NCBI GenBank assembly: GCA_911728455.2
Contig: OU452230.1
Coordinates: forward strand, 5,330,412 to 5,394,411
Reading direction: 5' to 3'
Origin: Marthasterias glacialis
Taxonomy: Eukaryota; Echinodermata; Asteroidea; Forcipulatida; Asteriidae
DNA: 64,000 bases
The position numbers were made by a program, and so were the translations under genes. Below are positions 50,664-62,065 of the stretch, in pieces (position 1 is the first letter of the stretch; each line of letters starts with the position of its first letter). Under the pieces are notes generated by a model that was not told the DNA's origin, searched no databases, and worked only from the letters and a program-made list of their open reading frames with translations.

Positions 50664-50862
50664 ATAGTCTCTTTTGAGTTGGGGTGGTTCTGAAAAGAAC
50701 CGATTGCAACTCGACGTTTCAATCAGTATGCTCTGATCGTCTCCATTCTCCTGAAGACGATCAGAGCATACTGATCGAAACGTCAAGTTGCAATCGGTTC
50801 TTTTCAGAACCACCCCAACTCCATAGAGATTATTACATGATGTCACCGCAAACCTTACTAGA
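50635..50862. mobile_element. Foldback element: two 108-bp arms with a 12-bp loop
   Basis: The left arm 50635-50742 and right arm 50755-50862 are inverted copies with about six mismatches in 108, separated by 12 bases. The arms carry the AACGTC, GTTGCAATCGGTTC and AGAACCACCCC blocks. Transcribed RNA would form a very long near-perfect hairpin. Confidence 0.9.
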
Positions 50863-51043
50863 TAGTTATTATTCGTTTTTCAGAATGGGCTCAACCTCTG
50901 TGACTCATGGTTCAGACTTGGAAAGGACCTAAATAACTCCGGACTTTGGCTCAGATTTTACTCTGAGTACTCAGACTCGAGAATTGAGGACTCAGGACAA
51001 GACTGCATATTTGTAGACCAAATTTACCTTTTTCAAGCCCTGT

Positions 51044-51142
51044 GCCAAACCAACACACAATGTACACGTGAGTACACTGAGAAGGAGTTTGCCAATAATG
51101 TAATGTTTATGTTGCATGCAAATATGTGTAAATATTTCACCT
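51044..51142 (+). repeat. Dispersed direct repeat, copy 2
   Basis: Second copy of the unit at 48871-48966, in the same orientation. It includes an extra GTGAGTACACT-like insertion after ATGTACAC. Confidence 0.65.
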
Positions 51143-51404
51143 AGAATGCAAAAAAAAGAGAAAAAAAAACGTAGGTGACCTCTTCCACCCCAAACAACAA
51201 TTGTGACAGAAAGAACCACGGGTTAAAGAAAAAAAAAACTGCTACAAGATTTACTACAACCAGTTCTCTTCGAAGGACTCAGTAACATTCAAAACTCTTA
51301 TGCAACACACAGCTGCAGGTTTAAATCAAACATAAACTGGCAATCAAAGTTTTTGTGCATGTTGGCGGTGGTCATGACAACAGGTCACCTGTGGTGAGAT
51401 GCTA

Positions 51405-51580
51405 TAGACCTTCATCATGCTGCCACCATCTTGGTCATGTTCTCTGTATCCAATAACAGTAATAGATGCTAATATTCATTGTACAAAAAGGAACCAGACT
51501 ATTTGCCCTTCTAGCCTCAGTTTGGCTACATTGGCTTGAATGAGAGAAAATCAAGATGGCCGCACCATGATCAAGGTCTA
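51405..51580 (-). mobile_element. 176-bp MITE, copy 2 (inverted)
   Basis: Aligned end to end with the copy at 42998-43173 in reverse orientation, with only scattered substitutions. Flanked by TA on both sides (GCTA|TAGACC and GGTCTA|TAGC). It lies about 1 kb downstream of the 3' end of the Myb/SANT gene. Confidence 0.9.
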
Positions 51581-52619
51581 TAGCAGACTGCATGTACTCT
51601 CAGGCACTGTTCTATGGAGTCCCTATGCTCATGGTTCGTTGGCCCCCAGCAAAAGGCAACTGCCAACAATGAATGGAGTGAGTCTTTGCATGGATTTGTG
51701 CCTGTAATGCCTTTATGGAAGACTCGTTCCTTTCACATACTAGCCAAGGTTTTGTAAAGACCATTTATACTGCGTTGTCATGATTGAGGCCGTTTCTTCT
51801 CTCTCTAAGAATCTCGGATGCTGTCTGGACCCAGCCCATGGGTTGTTTATCAGCCATTGTGTAACGGCTTTCCAATGGTCAGAGCAGCTTCAGAAACACG
51901 AACATAAAAAAACATACGAACCGTTTAAATTGTAAATGTCAACGAGCAAACGTCTATATGGGTGTCCTAACTGAGTTTCATTGACAAAACAAATTATTAA
52001 AGTAGAAGAATAAATAGTTGTTGTTTTTTCTGAAAATAATCCTGCATGGGTTTACGGGAAGAATTGTTTTAATCCGGAAGCGAACAGATTAACCCCTAGG
52101 GAGTTTCAGAGCGTTGTTTACACTCAAAGAAACCATATCCTAAAACAACTAAGAACTGAAGCCCTCAGTAACAACGACGTTTTGTCAAACTGTCTAGCTG
52201 TTTGTTGAAATGGTCAAGATAAATATGTAATTTAATACCAAACATGAACAATAAAAGATACAAGAACTATAAACTGGTCATGAAACTAGGTCAAAAACAA
52301 TTCAGAAAACAAAATCAAAAACTTTCACAGCACAAATACTGAAGTGCCAAAAACTTGTTACTTTCTTGGACTCTCAAAAAAACAAAATTATTTACCAAAA
52401 TGACACAAAATGGTCTTCAAGCAATTTTGTGTAAAAAGTACTCTTCAGAACTGTTTTGAATAACTCAAGTTCCGTCTGACAGTCTGATCAAGCAGGGAAA
52501 ACGATAGAATAATCAACAAGATATGTTGAATTCATATCAGTGTCAAAATATTGAATGTTATAATTAATTTGACTCAGAGCGTGTAGCTTGAAATGGGCAT
52601 AATGAAACTTATTGACTGT

Positions 52620-53804
52620 TCAGTTCTTGTCCATTTGTTGTTTCTGTTTTCTCAAAATGTCAATCTCAAGTCGCAATTTCTCCGTTTCCAGCCACAATTT
52701 ATCTTTCTCCAGTTGTAGAATGTCCATCCTCAACTCCTCCTCGCGTTTTTTCGACTGGACAGTCTCGGACTCTCGGAACTTCTTCCTCGCTGGCTCTTCA
52801 GGGGGAGGGGAAGGAGATTCTTGACTGTGCAAGGTGGATGAAGCATGGACTACCTCCATGGATGAAGTAAGGAGAGATGATGGGTCGATGGTGGCAGATA
52901 TGCTGGGATGAACGGTTGCCGTGGTGACAGGAGGCTGATGGAGTGATTCCAGGGAGATTTGATTTAAACTGGCCGAGGCTGCAATGTTTCCCAGGTCATG
53001 CTGGACCTTGACATCAGGTACAGAGTTTGTACTATTGTTGTATGTTGATCCAATGGCATTTGTACTCCACACATGTTGAACCTGAGGAGTCTGTTGAATA
53101 GCAGGGTCTTGAAAACTGGTTGAGGGGATTCTTCCCGTAGCTTTCGAGGCTGATGAGGAAAGGTTTGAGAGGTGCCCAACTAAGGCTGATGCAGGCAATA
53201 GATTAGTTTCAGCAACTGACGAGGGGCCTGGATGTTCCTCTTTCACTTTGAGACTTGTTGGTGAGCCCTCTGATTCTGATGGAGCAGAGGGAAGCTGCTC
53301 AGGTGGTTGCTCATGTTTGCTCGTCTCAGCACCATTCGCGTCTGAGTTTGTTGTTTCACAATCTTCCTGTCTGGAGCCGTCATCCCACTGAAGATCATCA
53401 GTCTTGCTTTTCCAATCCTCAAATTTACAGTTAAAGTACAGTTCCAGGGCTTTGCAGCTTTTAGGGGGCTTAGTCCAGGAAGAACTCTTGGCATCTTGCT
53501 GCGCTCTCTTCCAATCATAAAAATCCCTCCTTCCCTGCCCGACAAGATTATGCCATTTGCGTTTGACCTCGTCAACTGACCTCGTCACGGAAGTGTTGGA
53601 TTCGTTCAGCTTAGCTGTGATGCTCACCCAGCACTCTGCCTTATGCTGCGGTGTGTTATGTCTAGATGCCAACGATTCCTTGTGGTTAGCATAGAGGTCG
53701 AGCATGCAGTTTTGCTCCGTTTCTGTCCAGTTTGGTTTCCGTTTCGGAGCTTTTGGTGACATATAACAAGAATCATTCATAACTTGCTTCCGTTTTAAAC
53801 CCAT
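52620..53804 (-). CDS. Myb/SANT-like DNA-binding domain protein with C-terminal coiled coil (intronless)
   Basis: A 394-residue ORF. Residues about 23-100 form a Myb/SANT-like (trihelix-type, Myb_DNA-bind_5-like) domain: KRKPNWTETEQ opens helix 1, and conserved Trp26, Trp59, Trp84 and Trp98 mark the fold. Basic clusters PKRK (20-23) and ARKKFR (339-344) look like nuclear localisation signals. The middle is a Ser/Pro/Thr/Gln-rich disordered region with a VKEE sumoylation-type site near 187-190. Residues about 352-393 are a charged, Leu-spaced coiled coil, probably for dimerisation. The ATG at 53804 (G at -3 and +4) is the first Met: the frame upstream opens with GTG at 53837 and reaches a stop soon after. 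Expected role is a nuclear sequence-specific DNA-binding regulator. Such proteins are often related to Harbinger-type transposon Myb-like proteins, so domestication is possible. A precise ortholog is not recognised. No AATAAA is obvious downstream; ATTAAA at 52236-52231 is a weak candidate. Confidence 0.85.
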   Translation of the reverse strand: MGLKRKQVMNDSCYMSPKAPKRKPNWTETEQNCMLDLYANHKESLASRHNTPQHKAECWVSITAKLNESNTSVTRSVDEVKRKWHNLVGQGRRDFYDWKRAQQDAKSSSWTKPPKSCKALELYFNCKFEDWKSKTDDLQWDDGSRQEDCETTNSDANGAETSKHEQPPEQLPSAPSESEGSPTSLKVKEEHPGPSSVAETNLLPASALVGHLSNLSSSASKATGRIPSTSFQDPAIQQTPQVQHVWSTNAIGSTYNNSTNSVPDVKVQHDLGNIAASASLNQISLESLHQPPVTTATVHPSISATIDPSSLLTSSMEVVHASSTLHSQESPSPPPEEPARKKFRESETVQSKKREEELRMDILQLEKDKLWLETEKLRLEIDILRKQKQQMDKN

Positions 53805-53932
53805 TTCTTCGACATCCACACAGAGAGCTACATGCACATGTACATCATGAACATAACCCTAATGTTGAGTGGTTGGGTGATTAATCTAACATGCAATCTG
53901 GATATTAGCTCAGCACGGACTGCTACCACTCA

Positions 53933-53987
53933 GCAGTGCATGCATGCACTGCATGATCTGTGCATGCATCCACTGTACGATCTGTGC
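53933..53987. repeat. 20-bp perfect palindrome plus short tandem repeat upstream of the Myb/SANT gene
   Basis: GCAGTGCATGCATGCACTGC at 53933-53952 equals its own reverse complement. It is followed by a partial repeat of the phrase TGCATG...GATCTGTGC, ending near 53987. It lies about 130 bp upstream of the Myb/SANT start codon, within the probable 5' region. Confidence 0.7.
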
Positions 53988-54466
53988 TCCATTGACCAAT
54001 CAGATAACAGAATGGTGACCTCATGGCCTTTTGCTAATCATTATGCTCTGCCTGGCTCTAATAAAATGGATTTGCTGAGTGTAACAAAGTGTGTGCACTG
54101 GGTTGGTGGCACAGGAAATCCATCCAGCCATTGGGTAAACAAAGACTAGGCTGTTACACTGTTCTGTACATGAATCGTATATATATGACTGCACACTAAA
54201 CAATGTACATGTACATTCACATGTGCCACAGCTGCCTGAAAAAAGCAGTGAGTCAATAGTGCTTACAAATAGTGAGACGATGCACAGTGAAAATGTCTTA
54301 CTCATGAAAAAAACATAAGTACCAGAAATTATTTCAAAAAATTGTATATTAAAAAATGAAAATACAAAAATTGATTAGTTTTGAACTGAAAGCTTAATGA
54401 CTATAGAATGCATACCAGCACCAATTCTCAGCAGAAAAATGCCTGCTTCTGACATACATGTACATG

Positions 54467-54614
54467 GGGTTGACTTCACAAAGAGCTAGGATTGATCGAG
54501 TTGTGCGAATCAATCTTAATTGCTAAGCAAAGTGTGATGTCACAACACAAATCACTATGGTAATACTGACAACTCATCTTAAGATGAATCTTAAAGCTTT
54601 GTGAAATGGAACCC
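54467..54614. mobile_element. MITE with GGGTTGACTTCACAAAG ends (148 bp)
   Basis: Left end GGGTTGACTTCACAAAGAGC; right end, read inverted, GGGTTCCATTTCACAAAGCT. Inside, the CTCATCTTAAGATGAATC segment contains the palindrome CATCTTAAGATG. A non-coding element distinct from, but similar in end style to, the one at 41812. Confidence 0.65.
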
Positions 54615-54619
54615 TGTAC

Positions 54620-57600
54620 TGTCAAAGTTGAGGAAATGTGTACAGCATCGCTGCATTCGAAGACCTCACAATTCATGGCTGCTTATTTCGGATTGTGTCA
54701 TTCGAAATAAAGTTTTAGGGTGAACGAACAAAAACTGAATAGGACGGGATTTGAATTTGCGACTTTGATTTACAACTAGGCCCTACCTATAGTCACTGAG
54801 TCATGTTTTCCTTGATGGTCATGGTGGAACATTTCCTTTGAAATATTTTTGCAAAAAATGCTGCAGTTTGTGAAAAATAAGCAAACAATTGCTTTTGATC
54901 GAGAGTATCCAAAAATTGATGTATGAAAACATGGCTGGTTTCTTTTGCTATTTTCTAGTGACTCCAGTAACCTGTTGAGCTAAAACCTTCACAGGCTTGT
55001 TACAATGTATTACATGTACATGATGAATCACAGAAGTCTTTGACAATTACCAATGTTAACCATGTGCTTTTAAGAGACCCATTGAAGCATGCAACAAGCC
55101 TATTCCTTCACTTCTAGGCACCCAATTATTGCATTGGTGCCCTTTGAATTGTGTCAGTACATATTTAAACTTTCCTTCAAAAAGGGGCCCTTTTTGTAAA
55201 GACAAAAACCGACTTGCCCTTACAGCAAAGTATTAGACCCGAGTCAAGCTCAATTCCCTCACTTCTAAGTTGCAGCCCTCATCAAAATCAACACACAGCA
55301 GATGGAACTTACACAGGCTATGATGATTCATATCTCCAGCCCTCTCAAATTTCAGGACGACCCTCATCCCCAGTCCACTTCTCCATACAAAAAGCTCTAT
55401 TTACCCTCCGCAATGAGAACTGATATACAGCAAAGTACCCAAAAAGAAAAGCAAATATCCTTCCCTGAGACCGGTTGTCAAATTCTGTTTGTTTTTCAAA
55501 TGAGGCCAAGTCTGTTTAGCGAAGGGCCCTGTCTGGACTGGCAATGATGTCGAGATTGACAAACAGCAATTGTTGAACTCTTTTCACACACAGACAAAAA
55601 AAAAGAGTAAATATTCCAAGAGAAACGTTCTCAATCTCACTGTATGAGGAAAAAGCATCAAGGAAGGGCAAGTTAGTCTAGTTCACTAGTGTTGTGTCTG
55701 GACAGACAGCGTATCTAAACTGACTAGCTGATTGGGCAACACTTTTCACACACAGGTAAAGGCTTGAGGGGGAGGGGGAGAGCATTTTTAAACGAAAAGT
55801 TCCGCAAATTAGAAAACTCAGGTACGGTTTTAACCAAGGTCTGCATTTGCACCATACTAGAGTGTCAGTTGAAAATTGGCAAACAGTGTACAACTCTTTT
55901 TACAAAAAACAAACAAAAACAAAACTAATATTCTGTTCATAGTTAGAACATAAATTTCGGTACACTGCGGTCAAGTGCACAACTGCACGACATTAATAAG
56001 TTACCATGCCCTGTCAAATCAGACAGCCAGAATTAATTTCCAAATGTTCCCAATAACACATTCTCACAGGGGGAATCGTGTCAATCACAAAGGCAATCGG
56101 AAAACAGTGATCTATCTTGTGAAGTTCTGGAGAACAAAAGATGCTTCAGTTTCAGTCTAACAGTAGCTCCAACCAAGTACAAGAGTGCCATTATGCACAT
56201 ATCAGCTACAACTATACATTAAGTTCAGTCCTTCACCCAAAGGGGCCATTTCCTGTCATCCCACCCCCCCTTCTATTTGATTCATTGATTATTTGATTTA
56301 CACTGGTACAACTGAAACTTTCAGTACTGAAGCCTACCACTTATCTTCTCAAATTGCACCCCCATCAAACTATGGGGTTATCCGTTACCGAGCGTACGCG
56401 CATTAATTTGAATGGGGTGGAAACGTTATCGGACAAAGCAGAACCTAGTTCTACCACCATGGCACAGCGCAGTGGTTTGGGTTCATTAGTACATGTAAAT
56501 ACGCACTTCACTGTTGCATTATAGTTGTTTGTGGTCGTCCCTATGTACAAGTGCACTTTCAGAGAAATCACTTTAATTTCTTTGTGCAAAATCTAATATA
56601 AATAGGGTTTGTCGGTCAACATTCTAGCCTGTTAATTTATTCTAGTTGCATGTAAATGTCAATGTGAAACACCAGGGTTTGGATATACTGCTGGATATAT
56701 GCACAAAAAAGAAGCTGCTTCCACTACGAAGATATTGATTATAAATGCACTCCAAATTCATCATGTCGTTTAAGATCTTCAGCTCTAACTTGTCAACTGT
56801 CTCTTCCAATAGCAGAACCTGATAGTCATCCAATCAAATGCACCTGTGATTCAGTCAAGCCTTGGATTAACACGAATATTTATGAGATGCAAATGACTGG
56901 GGGAGCAATTTTTTTTTAATGTTAATCAAAAATACATTAAAGTATCGGAGGGTGTTGTAAAAAAAAAACCACCAGAATGTATTAGATGAATGATGGGGAG
57001 AAAGAATGACTCAGATTTGACTGGAGTGAGTCGTGCACATGTACTCCTGGATAGAAGCATGTAAACCCAGTTAAAACATTAGCAATGTTTACCTGTTTGT
57101 TTGAATCATTGCAATATTGAGATACTTCAGTTTGAATTTCTCCTGTTCTGTCAGGAGAGGTCACTTTTGTGTTCTGTGAAGGGCACTTTGCAAAGCACCC
57201 TCTACTGTAAAGTATGGTATTCCACATCTACAGATAAACCTGAGCTCATGTACATGTATGTATTTAGCTGAAGTCTCTCTCCCTTATTGAGTGCATGTCT
57301 ACAAGCATAACATGGTGGCAGCGGTGGGATTAAAATCCGTATCATTGAAATGGCAAGTGACTCAAGTATTCAGAGGGAAGTTACTTGGTTGGTTTGAGCA
57401 TCTGTCCTTGCTCTATGGTTTGAGGAATGGTAAAGTTAAAGATTACGTTTAGAAAAGAAAACCCCTTAAATTTGACCCACAGGGCTTGAAGCTCAGAATT
57501 CCAGCGGCTGCACCAGATTTGCTAATCTGGCGGGCAAGAAGGGGGAGAGGCAAACAAAAATATTTCAATGTAATTTTGTACTGCTGAAAAGCAGTTAAGA

Positions 57601-58390
57601 TCAAATTCGGGCATAGGCGAACAATTTAGGTTGGAACTGGGGGTGGGGGGTGGGGGCAAAAAAAATAACTGGGGGGGGGGGGCAACCTCCTGCCTCGCCC
57701 CCCCCCCCCCCCCCCCCCCCTAGCGCCGCCGCTGTTCACAAGACCGGAGGCACTTTTACACAACTTGAATCAAACAAATGAAAGTAGACCTTCCTCCAAG
57801 TTGTCTCTCCCACCTTTTGGAGCATGTCGTTCGTAGAATTATTTGTAAACCATTGAGTGCTAGGTAATGGTTGGAAGTACCCTTTCTAAAATGTATTTTG
57901 TGTGTAGACCACAAGTACTTATACATGCATATTAACACACATCATTACACAAAGTTGAACTAACCAAAGGCAAACAGGGGCTATACGGGCATTGTGATCA
58001 AACAGTGTACAAAATACATGTATAAAATGAACAAACAGTCATGCACTGTTTCTGCTTTAAGGTTGCTGATCAGATGTATCCAAGGCAACCACATTCCATA
58101 CAGCTGAGGTACATGGGTTTTGATTGTTTCAACTGGGACTTTTCTGGTGGTCATTGGTTGAGGTTTTGTTCAGGGAGGGTCTTGAAACTTCCAGTGCTTT
58201 CCTTTTCTAAGTTTTTAAGGACTGGGCCATAAAACATGGATCTAAAAGCACTTGGTGCTTACATGTATCTCATCTCCACAGTATAATATGAGTCTAGTTT
58301 TTGGCACTTTAGTTTGATTCCAATCTCTGAGACTTCAACCTGTTGAGCCTGTTTACACATAGAGGAAGGGACCATTCTATATGGTTTACG
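54620..58390. other. Intergenic stretch without supported genes
   Basis: AT-rich with a few TACATGTA palindromes and the G/C-run element at 57.62 kb. No ORF above chance length with a recognisable domain. Confidence 0.5.
57620..57735. repeat. G-run/C-run element with AGCGCCGCCGCTG end
   Basis: G12 at 57671-57682 and C23 at 57698-57720 bracket CAACCTCCTGCCTCG, then TAGCGCCGCCGCTG. The inverted end CAGCGGCGGCGCTA resembles the CAGTGGCG-type ends elsewhere in the window. Confidence 0.4.
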
Positions 58391-58400
58391 TTACAGAACA

Positions 58401-58634
58401 GTGGGTGCCAGACTAGGGGGAAAACAATTACACATTATGTACAAAATATTTAATAATATCATAACTGGCTCTGTCAATACGTATCCTGTTTGTAAGTCAT
58501 TGCATCACATGCGTGCACATGTATCTGCTCCACACCCAAAGTTTTCCCTATGTCCGACTCAAAAACTGACGTTTGTGAGTACAGTAATTTTACCAACAAC
58601 CACACATTTCATCGTTCAAAGGCGTTTCTTATGA
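58401..58634 (+). pseudogene. Decayed fragment of a non-LTR (LINE) reverse transcriptase C-terminus
   Basis: The frame at 58401 reads LHIMYKIFNNII followed by an HHMRAHV motif. This resembles the segment after the polymerase core in jockey/CR1-type elements (MYKI-x-NN, then H-x-R-x-H). The expected next motif (R/K-T-D-V-x-x-Y-S) appears as KTDVCEYS only after a frame change near 58560. No upstream RT domain was seen. Short, frameshifted and surely non-functional; assignment is tentative. Confidence 0.35.
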
Positions 58635-59159
58635 CAGAAACTTTGAATTCTGAGAGGACCTCGAGTCTCTGAAGAAGGTATGTACAAGCCAAGTCCAATT
58701 TTTTTGACGTTTCTTACATAAATTGTCATTACAAAAACTAGTTCAATGCATCTCCTACGGGCTTCTGGTTAACACTGGAGCCAGTTTGTGGGGAAGTGGG
58801 CGTGGCTTTGAGTCGAATAACTTCACACTTACGAACAGGATAGGTCAGGTCAGATGAACGGCTAACTGCATTCCTCCATGTTGTCTGTTAAAACTAGAGG
58901 GGCCTCTAGGATCTTTTGAACCCACTTGTTTTGAAGGTGGGCACACTACATGTACTTTATTTTTAATTTGTTACATGAAATAGGGACTGTAAGTTTTTTT
59001 TTAGCACCCCGTTTCAAAATTCCACGTTCTGGCTTCAACCAGTGGTTGGTTGTTTTCATGGTTTAAGGTTGAGCTGCAACTTTACTGTGTAGCATCCGTT
59101 CCCTGATTCTAGTCCTCTTCTTCGATGTGTGACAGTGATTTCATTTCCATTTCTTTTAT

Positions 59160-59455
59160 TAGATCTGGTTGTGAAGCCAAGGATTCTCAGAAAAGCAAAA
59201 CCTAATCACTGTACTAGCCAAGAACCCCATGGAGAGAAGACTGGGACAGAAGTTTCAATTTTAGGTGTGGGAGGAAAACCCCAGATAAAACAATCCAGGG
59301 AGAACACACACAATCACGTTGGGACTGAAAACCCAATCCACATAGTGCCCCCGCCAGGATTCGAACCGGGGTCCTAGGAAGGCGGGGGGGGGGGGGGGGG
59401 GGGGGGGGGAGGTTGGGGGGAAGATGCCACTACACCAACCCGACCACCCGATCTC
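59160..59455 (-). mobile_element. tRNA-derived SINE, second family, with G-run inserted in its head
   Basis: Minus-strand A box TGGTGTAGTGG at 59437-59427 and B box GGTTCGAATCC at 59367-59357. Then comes the body phrase TTGGGTTTTCAGTCCC, shared with 62066-62222. A run of 26 G (plus strand, 59384-59409) lies between the boxes and widens their spacing. Confidence 0.75.
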
Positions 59456-59926
59456 TACCATTGTGAATTTTATGATTTGCTAATTAATACAACATTGTGA
59501 AGGACCCCTCGATGGTAACTGGAGGAGACGACCTTCAAAATGTTGAACCACAAGGTACTCACAGTTTGGCAGGGGCACAAGGAATTCCACTCCCTGCTTG
59601 TAATTAGAATAGAATTAAGCCTGATAACAAGACTGACACCTACATGTCTAGGCCTACTGTACAATGTCTAGCTGAGAACCAGTGTTTTATAGTGCACTTG
59701 GGGCAAGGATCAGACACATTAAAGATACATGTATACTGTCTGGTTACCATCAAAGTTTCCAGAGCAGTGGCATTTGTAGTCAAAAAGCTTCATTCTTGGT
59801 TTTTGTAAGAATAAGGCAGTTTTTTACTTTAAAGATAAGGCCAAGGGAAGTTATATGAAGAATTCTATGAACAATTTAAAGGTCAGCTAGTCATTATGAG
59901 TAAATTATGGCCTTGGGCATGGCAGT

Positions 59927-60085
59927 GGCTAGCCAAGGGGAGCCCTGGGAAGGGAGCATGTGCCCCCTCCCACAAATTTCCAGCGCCCCCAAGGTGCCCA
60001 TCCCATAAAACAACGTGGATACATGTAATTCATAAAAAAAACATTGTTCCCCCCCCCCCCAAAGTGAAAAATCCTGGCTATGCAG
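59927..60085. mobile_element. Related element with CAGTGGCTAGCC / TGGCTATGC ends
   Basis: GGCAGTGGCTAGCCAAGGGG opens a G/C-run-rich stretch that ends AAATCCTGGCTATGC. The style matches the CAGTGGCGTAAC-ended elements. Confidence 0.35.
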
Positions 60086-60377
60086 ATGGGGCATGGAGAT
60101 AATTGCCTCTGCTACTAGTGTCACCATCAGGCCTGTACAATGCTACCAAAGAGCAAGGTCAAAATCAAAGGTCATCTACATGTACGTAGAAGCCAAGATA
60201 ATGAGAAGAAAACTAATTTAATGCACTTGCAGCCATTTCGAATAAACCAAAGACGGCTGCCATAAAAAACATCAAGGCAATGGAAAACATTGGTTTTAAG
60301 ATTGGTTATACAGGTTTCTCAAAATGTAGGCCGATCGGTTGGCAAATGCACATGTAGACCATGGAGACAATTTTTCG

Positions 60378-60715
60378 TATAGACCATGTTACCTGTGACA
60401 TCACATGTTTACAAAAGAGCCACAGAACCTGGACTTCCTGCAGGCAGGATTTGTACACGGTTCAATGGGAAAATACTTTAAATCTTTCATTTTATGGAGA
60501 TTGCACTGTCCGATTGTCATCAACTTTGGATATGAAGGAAAGGGGCACATCTCACAACTAGTTCAGCTCTCATTTTAATAGCCATTGAATTTATGTGGAA
60601 ATTATGATACAAAATGTAAAATTTCTCATATGTCCCATGCAGTATCTTGCCTGCCAGTAATTGCCCTGGAATGTACAAGGTCACTCTTTTGTAAACAAGG
60701 GTCACATGGTCTATA
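60378..60715 (+). mobile_element. MITE of about 338 bp with TATAGACCATGTNACC termini, copy 1
   Basis: Starts TATAGACCATGTTACC and ends with the inverted form GGTCACATGGTCTATA. The interior matches the reverse complement of 47127-47466 along its length, including shared phrases around the CTTCCTGCAGGCA and TTTTATGGAGATT blocks. No ORF of note. Confidence 0.8.
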
Positions 60716-62065
60716 GACTTATAAATTGCGTAGCAAGTCAGACTTTGAACATGGTTGCCATTATAGCTCTTTGGTTGAAAAATGGAGCTAACCTCCGCAC
60801 ACAGACCCCACTCCTGAGTTCAGACCACACAACTGTAAGGGACACCAGCTATTACATAAGAAGTGTCCTTGGTGGTAAGGTCAGTGGGATTGCAGACAAT
60901 AATTGCCCTCTGGGGGTGGGTAGAGACAGTCTGCCACCCAGCCCAGCATCCTATAATCAGATCACACTCCTTGGGTGCTTTCTACAGCTTCTAGATAATT
61001 AACACCAGACACAGTGGACAGAGGGGTGGGGGGGGGGGAACAAGCAGCTCATCACCCAGAGACTGATGAGTGATTGGTGGGAAAACATGGCAAGACCTCA
61101 GGTAGTCTTAATTCATAACAATGCTAGGCGTGGTTTTTTAAAACCCCTTAGCAATAATTATATTATTTGTGTTTTACCCATAATTTAGTTTTCATTTGTA
61201 GTATGAACATTGTATGTAAACAGTCATGCACAATATACATATCCTTGACAAACCACAGAAATTGCTATAAGAACAAGGTGGCGAAGTGAAAACAATGGGG
61301 AAAAAAATGAAAAAAAGTTTATGCTCTGTCGAAGATAACTTGCTTGCTCCCAACAATCGAAATAAGCATTGGCCATCAAATGCTATTTATTCAACTACTT
61401 GAAAGGAAAATAAATTATAGAGATGTTTTTAAACATTTGCGACAATCAACTGAACTTCGCTGCAGATTAGTATGTCATGATCCCACGAGAGTGCAAATCA
61501 ACAAAGAAAAATTACCTTCAATAGTTTGGAGATTTAACCCCCTCAGAATCAATGACATTTTCCCTCAAATTCAGGCCATAAATTCGCTCCACAAATTACC
61601 AATTTATTTAATTGAATTCAGACGAGATCCATTTTTTGTAGTATTATTCTACTACAACAAAACCTTCACAGTCACAAAATCCATAAGATAAAAAAACAAA
61701 AAGAACAATTTCCCTATTTTAAATGGAGAGAGGCAATTTCATTTTGTCTGAATTTCACGACGTCAACAAGATCTGATAGGGAATTACAGAAGCTTTCCAA
61801 AGTATGAAAAATGAAACTGTGAATGGATTTAGAGAAAGCTGAACTTAGAAAAGTGCAAAGACGTCATCATGGAGAATGGGAAACGTATGAGAATCAATGG
61901 CAAAAGGATAAGCATTGCCCTCTTTTTGCACGTGATGTTACCAATTGACTGAGTATGCATGCACTATTTCAAAATAACACAAATATGAAGAAAAAACAAC
62001 GACCCAAAACCCCCCAAAACAGCTGCACCTGCAATATATCTCAAAAGTTTCCATTGAAATGTGTG

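Larger units (their letters stand above)
43180..52600. other. Intergenic, repeat-rich stretch downstream of the Myb/SANT gene
   Basis: Between the listed MITEs, SINE and foldback I see AT-rich sequence and no supportable exon. The last ~1 kb (51.6-52.6 kb) is probably partly 3' UTR of the Myb/SANT gene. Confidence 0.5.

Noticed and set aside
53805..53837. Eleven extra N-terminal codons on the Myb/SANT frame
   Set aside because: The frame opens with GTG at 53837 with no upstream Met before a stop. The first ATG is at 53804.
61344..61691. 115-codon plus-strand frame
   Set aside because: AT-rich, opens with TTG and has no domain. Length is compatible with chance.
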